64,000 bases of DNA. It comes from Manduca sexta. Lineage: Eukaryota; Arthropoda; Insecta; Lepidoptera; Sphingidae. Positions 12,291-24,597 of this stretch are shown here, in pieces (the first letter of the stretch is position 1; every line of letters starts with the position of its first letter). Made by a program: the position numbers and the translations under genes. The DNA lies in assembly GCF_014839805.1 (NCBI RefSeq), contig NC_051118.1, positions 7,432,391 through 7,496,390 of the forward strand, read 5' to 3'. The notes under the pieces were generated by a model. That model was not told the origin of the DNA. It worked only from the letters and a program-made list of their open reading frames with translations, and made no database searches.

Positions 12291-15200
12291 TTTATTTTTG
12301 CTATGATTTAAACCCATTGTGACGTGTTTAATAATTTTCAGCAGTATATTAACATATAGATGGTCCTAAATGGCTTGCAGAACCTAATTATAGTCTAACG
12401 TACGTCCAGTTTCAAGTAGAACCACCAAAATCATTGAAAACTGGTAACCAGCTGTCCCGATTGTTGCTCGCCTTGTTGATAATCGCTGATTAACATTTAA
12501 CGTGTGAATGAAATCCATTTTAAGGTACGTCATGTCATGTGTACAGAACGAATGATTTAATAATTATCATTGACATTTCGCAATATGGTCATCGGACAAA
12601 TACCGTCTGTAATTACGGAATGAAATTAAGGTGGTTTAAAGCGTCTCATGTGCAACTTTTTGGCTCAGTCAGTCGTCAACGGTGATTCGGTTTTGGGAAA
12701 GATGACGTCCTGTTATTTTGTCGCAGTATGTGGGCTATGTACTGGAATCTTGAAGGATTTTAAATACAAAACACAAGATAAGCAATACCGTGTATATGTT
12801 CTTGCATGAGATTAGACCTTTAGAGGAGATTATAGAGAATTTTATTTGCTCACCTCCTATTTTGTGGACTATTAAAAAAGCGGATAAAACAAGCCCCACT
12901 CTGTTTATACCATCTTAACAATAATCGACAAAACTGACCTTCAGCCGTTCAGCAAGACAGTGGGCGGACAGCGGGAGATGTCGCCTTGTTAAACGAATCG
13001 AACGCACAATTTTTCAATCAAGCGCGTCTGGGCTAGGAGGTGCCTTTGTCTGTTTGTAATTAGAGTGGTCTTGCACTTCCATGTCTAGAGAGACACGAAA
13101 ATATATAAGTAAGGACGTCAGTTGATGTTATGAACACTGCATTATTCGTAAACATTCATAGTATCACGGCTCTATCCCATATTCGTAGGCAGAGACTATG
13201 GATTGCCACTTTGCACGATTCTGGCATAAATTTCTCGCTTCCTCGAACTCAAGGAAAGAAGGTTTTTCTTATACATAGTAATTCATTTCATAGACAAAGA
13301 TGTGTCTACATCGTGATTATATCATTTCTAGGGCGTGGCGTTTTCAATCAAGCAAACGCCCTAGTTACCCTCTAATGGTATGAATATATATTCAGCCAGT
13401 ACCAAACCTGACATAATTACCAAGAGTTTACCGCATTGTTCCTTGGTTTTGTTGTATGGTGATATCATGCCTTCATTCAGCTCTCGTGTTTGAATCACAC
13501 CTGATATAATGGATTTGTTTTGACGTAAATGTGGAGGTAATGCCGTACTATACTAGGGCTTCGGTAAATTAGGCGTGAGGTGATTAGACTATTTTGCTTT
13601 ACTAAAGCAATCGCGGTAGGTATTGGGAATGGTTAATGATAATGAAATTCTTTCTTCTAATTTCGTTCTTTTTCTTATGAGACGAAGACGCAAATATGAC
13701 CCTTGGCTTCGGTATTTGTTTATGACGGTATTTCACTTATGATGCACGCTTGTAATGTGTAGATCTCATGTAATAAAACTTATAAAGCCTCAAAAATTCA
13801 CGGTTTCTAGATATTAATGGGTTGATATTTTTTGAATAAGCCAACGAGATATCACAACTATTACCTCATGTTCAGTGATTTCAAGCTCATAAACATGTAC
13901 AGCTTCAAAAGGATCATGGATAATCCCGGCTTGTAGATTATTATTAAAAAAGCTACACAGCAACACCAAACCTGTGTTAAAACTAACCTGATATATCGCT
14001 TGCTTGTGACAACAAAATTTTCGAATCTAGATATCAATGAACTCAAAACATAAAAAAAAAACTCAATTTTTTGCCGCGCGACATCCGATATAATAGAACA
14101 CTTTATTATTTGATTTATCGAGTGTCGTCCGTAAGAATAATTCAGTTGGTGATGTAATACGTTGTCTACTGTTTTTTATTTATGGCACACCTGATGATAG
14201 GTTAGACGAGAAATAATGGTTTAAAAAGTATCTGTCTTGTGAGGACTTGCCTCCAATAAAGTCTAATATCTCGAAACACAATCCCGTCAGCGAAAGTGCT
14301 GGCTTTAATAACAAAGAAAAGAGTTAACTATTGATAAATATAATAGTAATAACAAACAGTAAAGATCAAGAGAAAATTGGATATACCAAGGAATGATCTC
14401 AATTTAAAAAAAAATACCGGACGAAGGCACATATGACAAACAGACAGAAAATGATAGTTTTAAAAAACTGGCTTATTTAAAAATGGATCAAGGCTAGTGT
14501 TCTGAATTTAAAAAATATCGGACTAAAGCAACCGGGACCAAACAGCCGCTACAACACGACACGTAACAAAACATTGTGAAATGACAATACACGGCTAATT
14601 ACAACATTACGACATTATCTGCACTTGTACACACACGTTGCGAAACACGCTCTTCACACGGAGCGATTGAAATTTGAAAATAATACCGAACCTTAAAGTG
14701 ACCTTAGTTTGGGGTATGGTGCGTTTGATAGCGGGAGGTTTGAACCAGGTTTTCAAATATGTTTGGAGAATTAAAAATGCTTTGTTTTTTATTTTTCTTT
14801 AAAATAGCCACTTAAAGAATTTAAAGGAATACAATGGTCTATTGTATTCCAAAATAATTATAAATGTTTTTTTTTTATTAAATACGTGTTCATATGTAAT
14901 AAAAAAAGGAAAATGGTTCTATTTACATACATTTTGCAATTTCAAGATGTAAGAAAAAACCATAATGTATGAATTTAATGTAGAAAATTGATTACTCATA
15001 TTTTAATTGAAAGTCTGTGTGAATGTTGAGTGTTTCAAGGAAATTACGTAAAGAACAATAAAATAATTCTTTATGTTTAGTGTATTGCATTGCATTATGT
15101 TAAGTAACACTTGTACCCACGAAGTGGAATATTTATTCACAGTAGTTCGATGCAGTATGGTTTCACATATATCAATGTTTATTCCATTGTCGCACAGAAA

Positions 15201-15364
15201 ACTGATATTCCATTTCGTCTGATATTTGAGATATTTAAAAGGCAAATTTACAAACTTCCTAATGATTTTTAAAAATGAAAGATATAAGATAAACTAAATA
15301 CATAATATAAGATATACTAAAAATGAGTACATGAGTGCACCAGAATATCCTCTAACAGAGAGCT
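12291..15364. other. AT-rich DNA, no gene or clear repeat
   Basis: Only short open frames are present. A small inverted repeat (CTAGGGCGT at 13328-13336 and ACGCCCTAG at 13356-13364) is the only distinct structure. Confidence 0.45.
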
Positions 15365-15371
15365 ATGGCGA

Positions 15372-15455
15372 AAGATCGTGAGGCGCATTGCATCTGCTCC
15401 GGAAAACTCTACATGACGACCACTCTGTCAAGAGTGTTACGACTAAGAAGAATAC
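15372..15455 (+). repeat. dispersed repeat fragment shared with 39.1 kb
   Basis: CTCTGTCAAGAGTGTTACGA followed by CTAAGAAGAA recurs as the reverse complement at 39147-39176 (CTTCTTAGTCGTAACACTC). Confidence 0.55.
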
Positions 15456-15887
15456 TAAAAATCAAATATATCCTACCACCAGCAAACCGATTCTTCGAAT
15501 TGCATGTGCTATTATATCTACTTCTTTATTATATGGAATATTATTGAAACTTACAAACATCATGAAGATACTGTGCTAAATGGATGTTAGGAGTTATTCA
15601 CTCGAATAAAATATGCCATGACGTGACAAAAACAGAAAACTTTCAATTAGTGAACATAGCAAATTGTGCATAAATAAAAAATGAAAACCTCACACAATTT
15701 TAATGAATGATTCGTGGTTTCTGTGCTGAGCATTTGAATAATTTGCTGAGTTGTGTTACGTACGTTAACTAGAAATGTATATCGGTTTCGTGGAAAAGAT
15801 AAAATACATACGTTAGACGTTCTCTTTTAGATAAAAATGGTAGATTTTCAATTTTATTAATTTTTATTGATTGCTATATTCTTTATA

Positions 15888-16143
15888 AAATTAGACCTAT
15901 GAAAAACTTTTATTACTAACGCCTTAGAGGACGTCTACATTAAGAATATCTTGATTGATATGATGAATTATATGGTTTACAAATAATTTTCTATTTTTCA
16001 TTGATTGTGTATAATGTTTTGTTAGAAATTTGTGAAACTTTTTTTATAAAATTAAACATATGAAATACACTTAATAAAAAATTTTGGAGGACGTCTACAT
16101 TCAGAATACTCTAATTGATATGATGAATTATATAAACTTTACA
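15888..16143. repeat. direct repeat, two units 160 bp apart
   Basis: GGACGTCTACATT occurs at 15929 and 16089, inside about 90 bases of similar sequence (AAAATTAGACCTATGAAA versus AAAATTAAACATATGAAA; GATATGATGAATTATAT in both). Confidence 0.75.
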
Positions 16144-18124
16144 CATAATGTCATGATCTAGACGAAACTAACGCCAAAGTATAGTAAGTAACAATTTTTT
16201 TTCGGGAGACATTTTGTCACCGACGCGTTGTACAGCTATTGATATCGTTTATCTAATCTAGACCTTATCTCATTTCATTAAATAAGCACTCGAATCGATA
16301 ATCCTATCAATATTTGCGCATATACGACCTTTCTGTGTTAATATTGACATAACGCGGTTACAGTACATCGTTAATTTTGTGGTTTATCTGATTAATTTTC
16401 TCGTACTGAAGAGGTAATTGAATTTAATTTAAATAAGACCTGAAGATTTGTCGTTTGATCAGGAATACAATTGAGCAAATCGTTTGTGCAACGTAAAAGG
16501 GAGAAGTTTCGCTGACCCAAGCTTGTAGTTCGATAGGGGTTTATAAAGAATCCACGATAACCACATTAGCAGCTTTTCGTCTAATATTTCTACGTTCAAT
16601 CTAGTTCTAGCATTATTAAGTTAGCTGAAGTATCTTTTTAGCTTGATGAATACATTCCATTAACTCCCAATATTGCTTGAGTTACATATCACATCTGACT
16701 TCGCATCTATATTAACACAAATCACTGTTCAATTAAATTGCCTGAACCCATCATAACTTATATCATAACAGTCTTATGTCTACAGTAGGTCACAGGTTCG
16801 ACAGCGCCTTAGTATGGCACTGGATCACCTCTCACCGTGTATCTTTCAGATACCTGCAATAGTGTCGAATAATGTTCCTGCTTTAAATTATTATATTATC
16901 TAGTATACAGTCGGTTTTTCGTATAGATTTCATGTAGTAGTTATTTATTTTTACTCTAATGCATTTCTTGTAAGTAGGTTAGTTATATATTGCTTATTTT
17001 ATTTCTGTTTTGTAACATGGATGTTATATCGGAAATAAAGTGTATTATTATTATAATTACCACCAAATTCTATGGTTTGGAATAATTAACGTACAAGGTA
17101 CAAACATTTCGTATGTTGATTCCATTCGTTTCTAACAAGTACGTCTGCTAGCAAGCAATGGGAGATAAGAGCGTATCACAAACGAAAAGTACCGTTCAAG
17201 GGCCTCCCGGTGTGATAACAGTGTTTATGTCACACTTTGGTTGAGTTTATTCTTGTTTATGTTCCACTAGGTTATGCTCATTTCTCTGCTTCTGTGAAAG
17301 TACTATGCCAGTATAAAAGTAGAAATGTTTAATATTTCGAGTAATTTAGCCTTTATTTTACCAACGGTATATTTGTGTGCCAATTTGAATCCATACTGTT
17401 AAGTAATTTTTGCCTTTACTTCTAACAAACATCTAAAAGTCTTAACTTATAGTATTAACAGTATTAGTTCAGTAGAATATACGTCAATAGTAGGAGTAAG
17501 ATGTAGGCTATAATTTTTAGTAAGTTCCCCCTTACTTATAATTTCCGTAGTGAATCGCGAGGTAAAATCAATTTTATTTTATGAATATTATAATCGTTTT
17601 TGTATCAAATTATATAATTTTTTCTTCTTATCATATTATTATCACGAATACTGCACTCGATAATTATTATAAGCCTTCGATTCCACTTAGCAAATCGTTA
17701 TCAGTTTTAAATGCATTTCGCACTGTATCGTTTATAATCTCTTCACTTGTGTAATATATTTTGATATTCTTATCTTCGTCCTTGGTTGCATTATAAATAA
17801 TTTGAATGTTAATTTTAGCAACGTCATTATTATATTATATTTAGTTACATTCAATTAAATTGTGATAGTTGCTGACATAGTTTGCAATTTCAAAAGACGT
17901 ATATTATTGTCTTTTTGTGTTTGTGTTCTTTAGAAATAAACTTAAAAACCTCTGAATAAATTTTGATCAAAATTTTGACAGCCAACTAAGTATCGGACTA
18001 ACATATTTTTATCCCTGAAAAGGCTCAGTAAGAGCTTAATTGTATTAAAAAACGAATAGTGAAAGATACATGATTTCGAAGATGAGCAAGCTCATTATAA
18101 TGACACTTTAAAACTCACTACACT
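16144..18124. other. AT-rich DNA, nothing recognised
   Basis: No gene, SINE or inverted-repeat element could be supported here. Confidence 0.45.
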
Positions 18125-18365
18125 GTTTGAATGGACAGCATAAGTCCCAACCACTCTGACAGTGCGGCCCCAACTTTACCATTGTGTCGCCAAATTCCCA
18201 CGGAATCGGCACATTACGCTCTAAGGTCGCGTGACCTTGACTACACGGGACGCCCGGTGCATTGCGGAGGGGAGCCGGGGGGGAGAACATCCGCGCTTTT
18301 CGCCCAAACGAGTTCGCGTTACCTGATCTTATTGTGTTTTTTGTCGCGCCGGCGCTATTAATGTT
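18125..18365. promoter_or_regulatory. GC/CpG-rich block upstream of shot exon 1, possible promoter or leader exon
   Basis: This block stands out against AT-rich flanks by many CG dinucleotides (for example CGCGTGACCTTG, CGGGACGCCCGG, CGCGCCGGCGC). It lies about 2.6 kb upstream of the first coding exon. An ATG at 18131 opens 76 codons without similarity I recognise, so I treat it as regulatory or leader sequence rather than as a gene. No TATA box or initiator was pinned down. Confidence 0.35.
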
Positions 18366-19619
18366 GGTTTTTACGTCTCGTGTTACAGTGTGTGATATGT
18401 ATGGAGAAGTTTATGTTTTGCGGTATAAGCGCGAAGTATTGGCCATATTGGTTGTGGTGTGTTTTGTACCGGTATTGATGTTCAAAAATGTTGGATGCTT
18501 GGGCTGATATTGTTTAGTGAGTTTAATAATTGATAGTACTTGGAGGCCGAACGTAATTCTAGCGTGGATGTGGGACCAATCGCGATCGGAAACTAGCTGG
18601 TCATAAAAATTGATAAGTCAATTTATATTAGGTAAATAAAAAAAACAATTCAAAAGCCTACAATAGGTGTTACAGTTAACTTTGTTATCGAACACAATAA
18701 TTCAATGGAGGCTTGTTTTTGTGCCTTCTATTTTGATAATTATTATACATAATGAAACATCAGATGAGAGTTATGACGTGTAGGAAACAGAATTCCGTAC
18801 ATAATTTTTTTTTCGGTTTCTAGTTACGAATTCTTATAGCAAGTTTCTAAAGTATGGTGAGATCTGTCTATAAACTTTATAACATCGACTAGTCAAAGAT
18901 ATAAAAACTGATAAGTTATATCTATTTTTATAGTGTTTTGTTTCTCAGGCTCTCGATTTCTTGATACAAGAAACTAAATGACAATTAAAACACTTTTTTT
19001 TCCATAATTAATTTTATTTTTTTTTAACCTCAGACATTATTATAGATCTAAGATCGTCACAGAGCATTCTTAGTGCATGTCCAGAACACTTGGGTCATAA
19101 GTTACAACAGTATACGGGCGGCAGTCTCACGTCAATTAGTTACTGTGAAGAGATGCATTATGAATTTGCTCAATTGAGTCTTATTGAATGAAATGTCTTC
19201 GGGAATAGTGTTTCAATTTCACCTTTCGCCACTGGTACTTACATTTCTCCCGCCGAAGAGTTTATCAGATAATCTTGTATTGGCATTTGGCCTATTGTTG
19301 CCATCAAACAGTACGAAATATAATCAAACGTCCGCCGGTCGCGGACGCGCCGTCGGTTTACGAGTTCGTTGACCACGCGCGGGCTGACCTTGCCATAAAC
19401 CCCGATCGTCAGGAATTTCACCGATTTGAGGTCTGAGGATGGTGTCCGCAGAGGTTTCTCTTGGCATCTTACTCAGTAGTAACTCACGCGCATTGATGAT
19501 GTTTAGTTGTAAAGCTGAAGCCGCTGAACGGCATTAATTGTTTCGCTATAATTATAAAACAGTTTCTGAATAGAATTAGTTGTTTGGCATCTATAATTAT
19601 AAAACAAAGTTCCCAAAAT

Positions 19620-19773
19620 CGTCTTGTATGTTATCGATTGTCTCAAAATCTAATTAACGGATTCTTGTGAAATTTGATATAGAGATAGTTTAAGACCATG
19701 GGAAGTTTATAGGCTACCCCGGGAAAATATATAACGGCACTTTACGTGGGCGAAGCCGCCAGCAAAAGCTAGT
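19620..19773 (+). mobile_element. H-family Helitron/RTE-like tail ending CTAG-T
   Basis: The typical order is TTTAAGACCATGGGAAG, CCCGGGAAAATATATAACGG, GGGCGAAGCCGCC, and AAAGCTAGT, with CTAG at 19769-19772. Confidence 0.55.
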
Positions 19774-20460
19774 ATAAATATAAGATGTCGTTGGTTAGCT
19801 GTGGAACAGTTTGCTACCATACGTGGTCTCTTCATACAACTTGGGGTCCTTAAACGGACTGTGAAGATGCAATTAGGCAGACCGGCATAACTGTGCCGAT
19901 CGTCCGGGAATGTTTATCTCTTGGCGATGTTATATTTTTGGACATCTCTTCATTTACTATCAGGAGTAATGAGTAGCCTGACAAAAAAATATGAGCTACA
20001 AACCACTTCACATTAGGTGAGAGACATAGTTCTTAACCTAACGAACAATCGTGTCTTTATTAAGTTTAAGAATTTTATGTTTTATTATTGTAATGTATTC
20101 AACATTGGCATGGGCATCTGTTTACTAAGACGTAAAATATTTCGCATTCATAATATTGTGACTATCCGATACTTGTGTACATTATTGAAGCGAGGAAAAA
20201 ATATTTGTACATCCTTGATACGTTTATGTATGTACCGAAACCGGTTCCGTATTGGCACAATCATTTGAAAATATCGTTATTTTTCTCACAATCGCGTTGG
20301 CACACGGTCGTGTAACATCAAACGTGGCATAGACAACCGTTTCAACAAAACCATAGACAAAACTACAAGTCCTCGTTCACACGAAAAAAGAACGCGTAAA
20401 TGACTCATAAACAATTAAAAACTAAGAACAACATTTAAAACATTGTTCTTTTGTCTGCAG

Positions 20461-21003
20461 GCCGTGTCTCTCCGAATATATTTGCACAAATGTGAACGAA
20501 AATTGTTAAATAAGACAATCGAGTGATTCATTATTAATTTACATTCCAAAATCGACTAACGCTTAATGTTGCCATACTAAAAAAGAAAAAAATATTAACA
20601 AGCTTTTTTAAATTTACCCGTTAAGGTGTAGTGAGTAATCGTGTAAATCGTGTCAAGATCGATAAGTGTGTGTCAAGGGGTTTACAACTTTCCATCTTTA
20701 GTACCACTGGATGACATGGTTGCGAAGTGAATAGTTTGAGTAAAACCTTCGTCGTGCACAGGCTCTTCGTGAAGGGATTTTGGCGGATCCGTTCATGATA
20801 GGCTGACCAGCGGCGGTGTCCGGGACACGTGATAAAAAAAATAACTGTGAAAAAAAAAAAGTGAATTTAAAAAACGAACTGTCTTCTTTGACATAGTGAT
20901 TTAAAAAGTGTATTCAAAAAAAGAACTCTGGTGTAACTAAACAAAAGTGAAACAAGATAATCTGTGCTAATTTTAAATGACATGACAAGTGCTTGAAATA
21001 AAA
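20461..21003 (+). other. probable shot 5' leader (5'UTR) of exon 1
   Basis: A strong splice-acceptor pattern (TTGTTCTTTTGTCTGCAG) ends at 20460. What follows, up to the ATG at 21004, has no long open frame and contains GC-richer transcribed-looking sequence around 20720-20830. This suggests that exon 1 carries a spliced leader and that a noncoding exon lies further upstream. The extent is inferred from the splice-site pattern only. Confidence 0.4.
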
Positions 21004-21178
21004 ATGTCGACGCAAGCGTATTACAAGGAGCGGCTCGGATTCGACCCGCAGGAGGATGGCGTTAACGGAAACGCGTATTACGAGGGACCTCATCAGCCTA
21101 AACGGCATCGCAGCGAGCAGCGTCTCCCGTCGGAGACCCACGACCAGGTCTACGAGGAGAATCTGACCAAATTCAAAG
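21004..21178 (+). CDS. shot: shot (spectraplakin) coding exon 1, isoform-specific N-terminus
   Basis: This is the first coding exon of the actin-microtubule crosslinker short stop. It encodes 58 residues plus the first base of codon 59. The N-terminus reads MSTQAYYKERLGFDP, which resembles, from memory, the start of the fly Shot isoform with a full actin-binding domain. The remainder is polar and low in structure (QPKRHRSEQR, ETHDQVYEENLTKFK). The ATG at 21004 is chosen because an in-frame TGA lies at 20983-20985 and no other ATG lies between. The exon ends at AAAG, followed by the donor GTACAA at 21179, in phase 1; the single G joins AT of exon 2 to give GAT (Asp), which restores the conserved [11 protein letters not shown]. 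An open frame runs 47 bases into the intron (to 21225), but that tail is not exon. The gene identity is strong; the isoform assignment is inferred from memory of the fly protein. Confidence 0.88.
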
Positions 21179-21795
21179 GTACAACGTGTTGGGAGTTCTT
21201 TATAAGGCAGTCAGGTTCGTGGTGACGGGTATAGAGAATGCGTGTTCTGTCTGTTGTTTGGCAAACATCCGATTGTTCTTTATTGTTGTTTAACATTCCT
21301 TTAGTGTGGGCTAATTAATCGATTCGTGATTCGATATGACGTTTGTTGATAAAGTATCGATTGTAACAGTAAACAACTGATGTTTTCCGCTACGAATTAT
21401 TGATCGATAGGATGATAGTAATAAATATATATATTTTTTAAAAGATTGTTTATTGTCTTGATGGTATTTAACGCAAAGCAAAACTTAAGCTATAATTTTA
21501 GTATTTTTGATAAAGAGCATAAAATGTACTACCTTAGTTGCTGTTGTTCTATAAACCAAAACTGTCTTAAAATTAAAAAGAAGTCCAAATAGTTATTAAG
21601 TAACTGACTAAAATCAAAGTAAACTGTATTCTCACCATTATTTTAACCTAAAAACTGTTGAATATATTTATATTCTAGGGTCGTAAAAAACTCAATTATA
21701 AAATTGAATGGGTCTAGCGAAACGAGAATTTCTTGTTTTTTACCATTTATTATTTAACATCAGTGTGGTATTGATATTAATGTTAAAATTATGTA

Positions 21796-22376
21796 CAGTC
21801 GAATCCGTTTATAATGACATCGAAGGGAATTGACAAACACGTCATAATAAGCGGACGTCATACAAAGCGTTTTGTGAAAAAAAAAAAATGTAAATAGTAT
21901 GCATGTATTTAAGTACTTTAATAGAGAAATATAGTAACTTATAAAATAAAAATTGCACGTAATAAGTACATACCTATGTATGTACATAAAAGTTGTATTT
22001 TTTAATGTAAGTAATCTGTAATTTTTGTCTGCTTTTGTTTTTTTTATTTTATTGTAAAAAGTCTCTAATACTATTGTGTATAGAAGACATCGCTATGTCA
22101 ATTACTCACTGAGATTCAAAACAAAAACGAGCCACGTGCCGAACGTCGTCGGGAATCAAGGAACATTACCGAGGGCGTAAAGAATCATGTCGGTCATTAT
22201 AACCGGACATAATTTATTAAAAGGGGTCACAATAAGCGACATGTCACTGTAAGGGAAGTCATTATATTCGACTTTTTTATAAAGAATCTTATATGAAAAC
22301 CAAACTTCGTAGTGTAATTACGTCATAATAAGAGGTTGGTCAATATAGGCAGAGTCATAATAAACGGATTATACTG
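21796..22376. mobile_element. 581-bp pogo/Tc1-mariner-like MITE with TA target duplication
   Basis: The left end CAGTCGAATCCGTTTATAAT faces the right end, which ends TAAACGGATTATACTG. Read inward, the ends match except at a few bases. Both flanks are TA (21794-21795 and 22377-22378), as for Tc1/mariner and pogo insertions. Sub-terminal GTCATAATAAGCGGAC motifs repeat inside in both directions. There is no transposase frame, so it is non-autonomous. Confidence 0.8.
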
Positions 22377-22544
22377 TATTTCTTTTTTTTACTTTTTTGA
22401 TTTATGTTGTCCTAGTAGATTAGTTAATTTTTAATACTTGTTCCTTTTTTAATACTTGTTATTACTAATCATTTTAACAGTGAATGATTTTGATGTTGTG
22501 TTGCAAACATTTTTGGTTTGTCTGTATTTTATTTAAGACTGGCT

Positions 22545-22745
22545 TTTGTCCGCGGCTCCGCGCCCGCGTGATATAGTTTTTCCGGGATACATATTTTCAA
22601 GGGTAAAAAAGTAGTCTATAACACTGAGGACTAATGAAGCTTCGTATTATTGAAAGAAGTTTCAAAAACGGTTCAGTAGTTTCAAAGATTTGTTCCTACA
22701 AACCTACAAACAAAACAATGTTGCCTCTTTATAATATTAGTATAG
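22545..22745 (-). mobile_element. H-family Helitron/RTE-like tail
   Basis: TTGTCCGCGGCTCCGCGCCC, then TTTTTCCGGGATA, AGTAGTCTATAACACTGAGG, AACGGTTCAGTAGTTTC and a terminal ATAATATTAGTATAGATAG: the minus-oriented form also seen near 29.0 kb. Confidence 0.55.
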
Positions 22746-22898
22746 ATAGATTTCATTGATAAAAAAGGAAGTATAAAAAGACACGGCACCATATTAACAT
22801 TTAAAGTTCAGATCTAGATTAAATGATATTTTATTATCTGTATTTAGAGTCAAGTGACATTTCACATTTTGTTTTTTCGGATTGTATTATAGTTATAT

Positions 22899-23202
22899 TA
22901 ATAATACTATACCTGGATTATATACTGTCCTGCTGCTGAGCACGGGAGTCTTCTACTACTGAGAGAGGTTAGGCCTTAGTCCACCACGCTGTAGTGCGGT
23001 CAGACTTCACATACCCTCAAAATTCCTATAGAGAACTTCTCAGGTATGCAAGTTTCCTTACAATGTTTTTCTTCACCGTTAAAGCAAGCGATAATTCACA
23101 TAGATTACACATAACTCTAGAAAAGTCTGTGGTGTGTGCCCTTGGGGTTTTGAACCTGCGGACATTCGACTCGACAGTCCGCTCCACAAACAGCTCCGCT
23201 GA
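22899..23202 (-). mobile_element. B-family SINE
   Basis: The body GGCCTTAGTCCACCACGCTG, AGTTTCCTTACAATG and TTGGGGTTTTGAACCTGCGG (inverted B box) matches the copy at 5.4 kb with small losses. Confidence 0.8.
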
Positions 23203-23867
23203 TACATATATTTGAGGTACCAATATTATGTAATATGCCGTAAACCCTGATTGTATATAATTTTAAATATTTTGAATCTAAATAACTATTGGAATATTTA
23301 TTTATTTATTTATTTGAACAGCCAACAAAACATACACCTTACATAGTTTTTTTAACAATTCAGTAAGTAATTGCTGCAGTGCTGTTTTAATTTTAATATG
23401 TGATAAATACACAATACAATCATTAAAAAACACCAAGTTTTCGATATTCTATGTGAGTCTGTCTTTTTGAGCTCCAAGTATCAAATATTTCACTATTAGG
23501 CGTATGAACTCAAAAACACACAAATTATTTTTCCCCACCTAAAAATCAAACCCGAAAATTCACGGAAAGTAGTTTCAGCTGCAACTAATTTACACTCCAT
23601 TATTTATTTCTGTATTCGCATTCAAATAGGTAAACCTTGCTTTGTCCTCAAGCAGTTTTTTTTACCAAACGTCGGTCTACCTTCTAAGGTCATGTAAAAA
23701 CTTAAGATAATCTCCGGATGTATGAAGGTTAAGATTTATGCGTTCGGGATGTTGTTTCATCTAGATTTCTCGTACAATGAGTGTGTCAAGGATTCTGGAT
23801 ATGTGAGATCGAAACTAATAGACTTTAAGATCTTTTTTAGAAGACAATTGATAGGTATATGTTTGTA

Positions 23868-23960
23868 GTTTGGATGCAGGCCACTTTTGACAGGTCCGTC
23901 TGGAAATCTTTAGGGAAGGCTTATGTTCAGCAGTGGACTTATGTGGCTGATGATGATGTT
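23868..23960 (+). mobile_element. RTE-type non-LTR 3' end with reverse-transcriptase C-terminus
   Basis: One frame reads DRSVWKSLGKAYVQQWT, which looks like the C-terminus of lepidopteran RTE-clade endonuclease-reverse transcriptases. It is followed by a TGATGATGATG tail, the usual RTE 3' microsatellite. A shorter relative is at 57973-58077. Confidence 0.65.
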
Positions 23961-24151
23961 TGTAGTTACAGATTTTGGGGTTATTGTCAATTTTTGTTAC
24001 GTAAAAGTTTCATCGTAATCGATCAAGCCGTTTCAGTTTAAAAGCAATCATGATTGAGTTGTCAGTGATTGCAATCAAGGTCTTTTAGAATATCGTGCTG
24101 ATTTACAATTAACAGGTTTAGACACATTTGTAAACAGCTAAAATATATACT

Positions 24152-24414
24152 GCCTGCCTCGGTGGCGTAGTTGTACTGCATGCGCGGTACGGCAGCGCTC
24201 TGAGGTCCTGGGTTCGAATCCTGGGTCGGGCAAAGTGATAATTGAGTTTTGCTGCTCCGTATCACGCCGGAGTCTGGATTTGTGCCCGATATGGCGATAG
24301 GCTCGTCCCCTATCACATCATGGGACGGAACACACTTGGCGAAAAGTGGGTGCCCTGGTTGCACCTCTGCATACCCCTTCGGGGATAAAATGCGTGATGA
24401 TGTGTGTGTGTGTG
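24152..24414 (+). mobile_element. A-family SINE, full length, perfect 13-bp target-site duplication
   Basis: The A-box region GTGGCGTAGTTG and B box GGGTTCGAATCC are both intact. The body runs to CCCCTTCGGGGATAAAATGC and a GT-rich tail. TAAAATATATACT flanks it at 24139-24151 and 24415-24427. It is the best-preserved copy in the window. Confidence 0.92.
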
Positions 24415-24442
24415 TAAAATATATACTAATGTACGTGCACTT

Positions 24443-24597
24443 ATGCCTTTGATTTCCATAGGGATACGTAGCTTATGCACCCATTTTCGACAAGCTTATT
24501 CGTCCATCATGAGTGCTATGATAAGGGGCGAGTCCATTGTAATTTTTAGCACATATTCCAGACTTCAGTCTGATACTGAGCGAGCAAACCCAATACA
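24443..24597 (-). mobile_element. A-family SINE fragment, inverted next to the full copy
   Basis: TGCACCCATTTTCGACAAG, GATAAGGGGCGAGTCCA and CAGACTTCAGTCTGATACTG are the minus-strand body, more diverged than the adjacent copy. It begins about 16 bases after the neighbouring target duplication. Confidence 0.7.

Noticed and set aside
18131..18507. Overlapping 76- and 81-codon frames in the GC-rich block
   Set aside because: One starts at TTG, neither has recognisable protein similarity, and CpG-rich DNA has few stop codons by composition.
24161..24232. tRNA gene suggested by A and B boxes
   Set aside because: The boxes belong to the SINE head; the sequence after them does not close an acceptor stem.
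24062..24364. 100-codon minus-strand open frame
   Set aside because: It is the reverse of the full-length SINE at 24152-24414.
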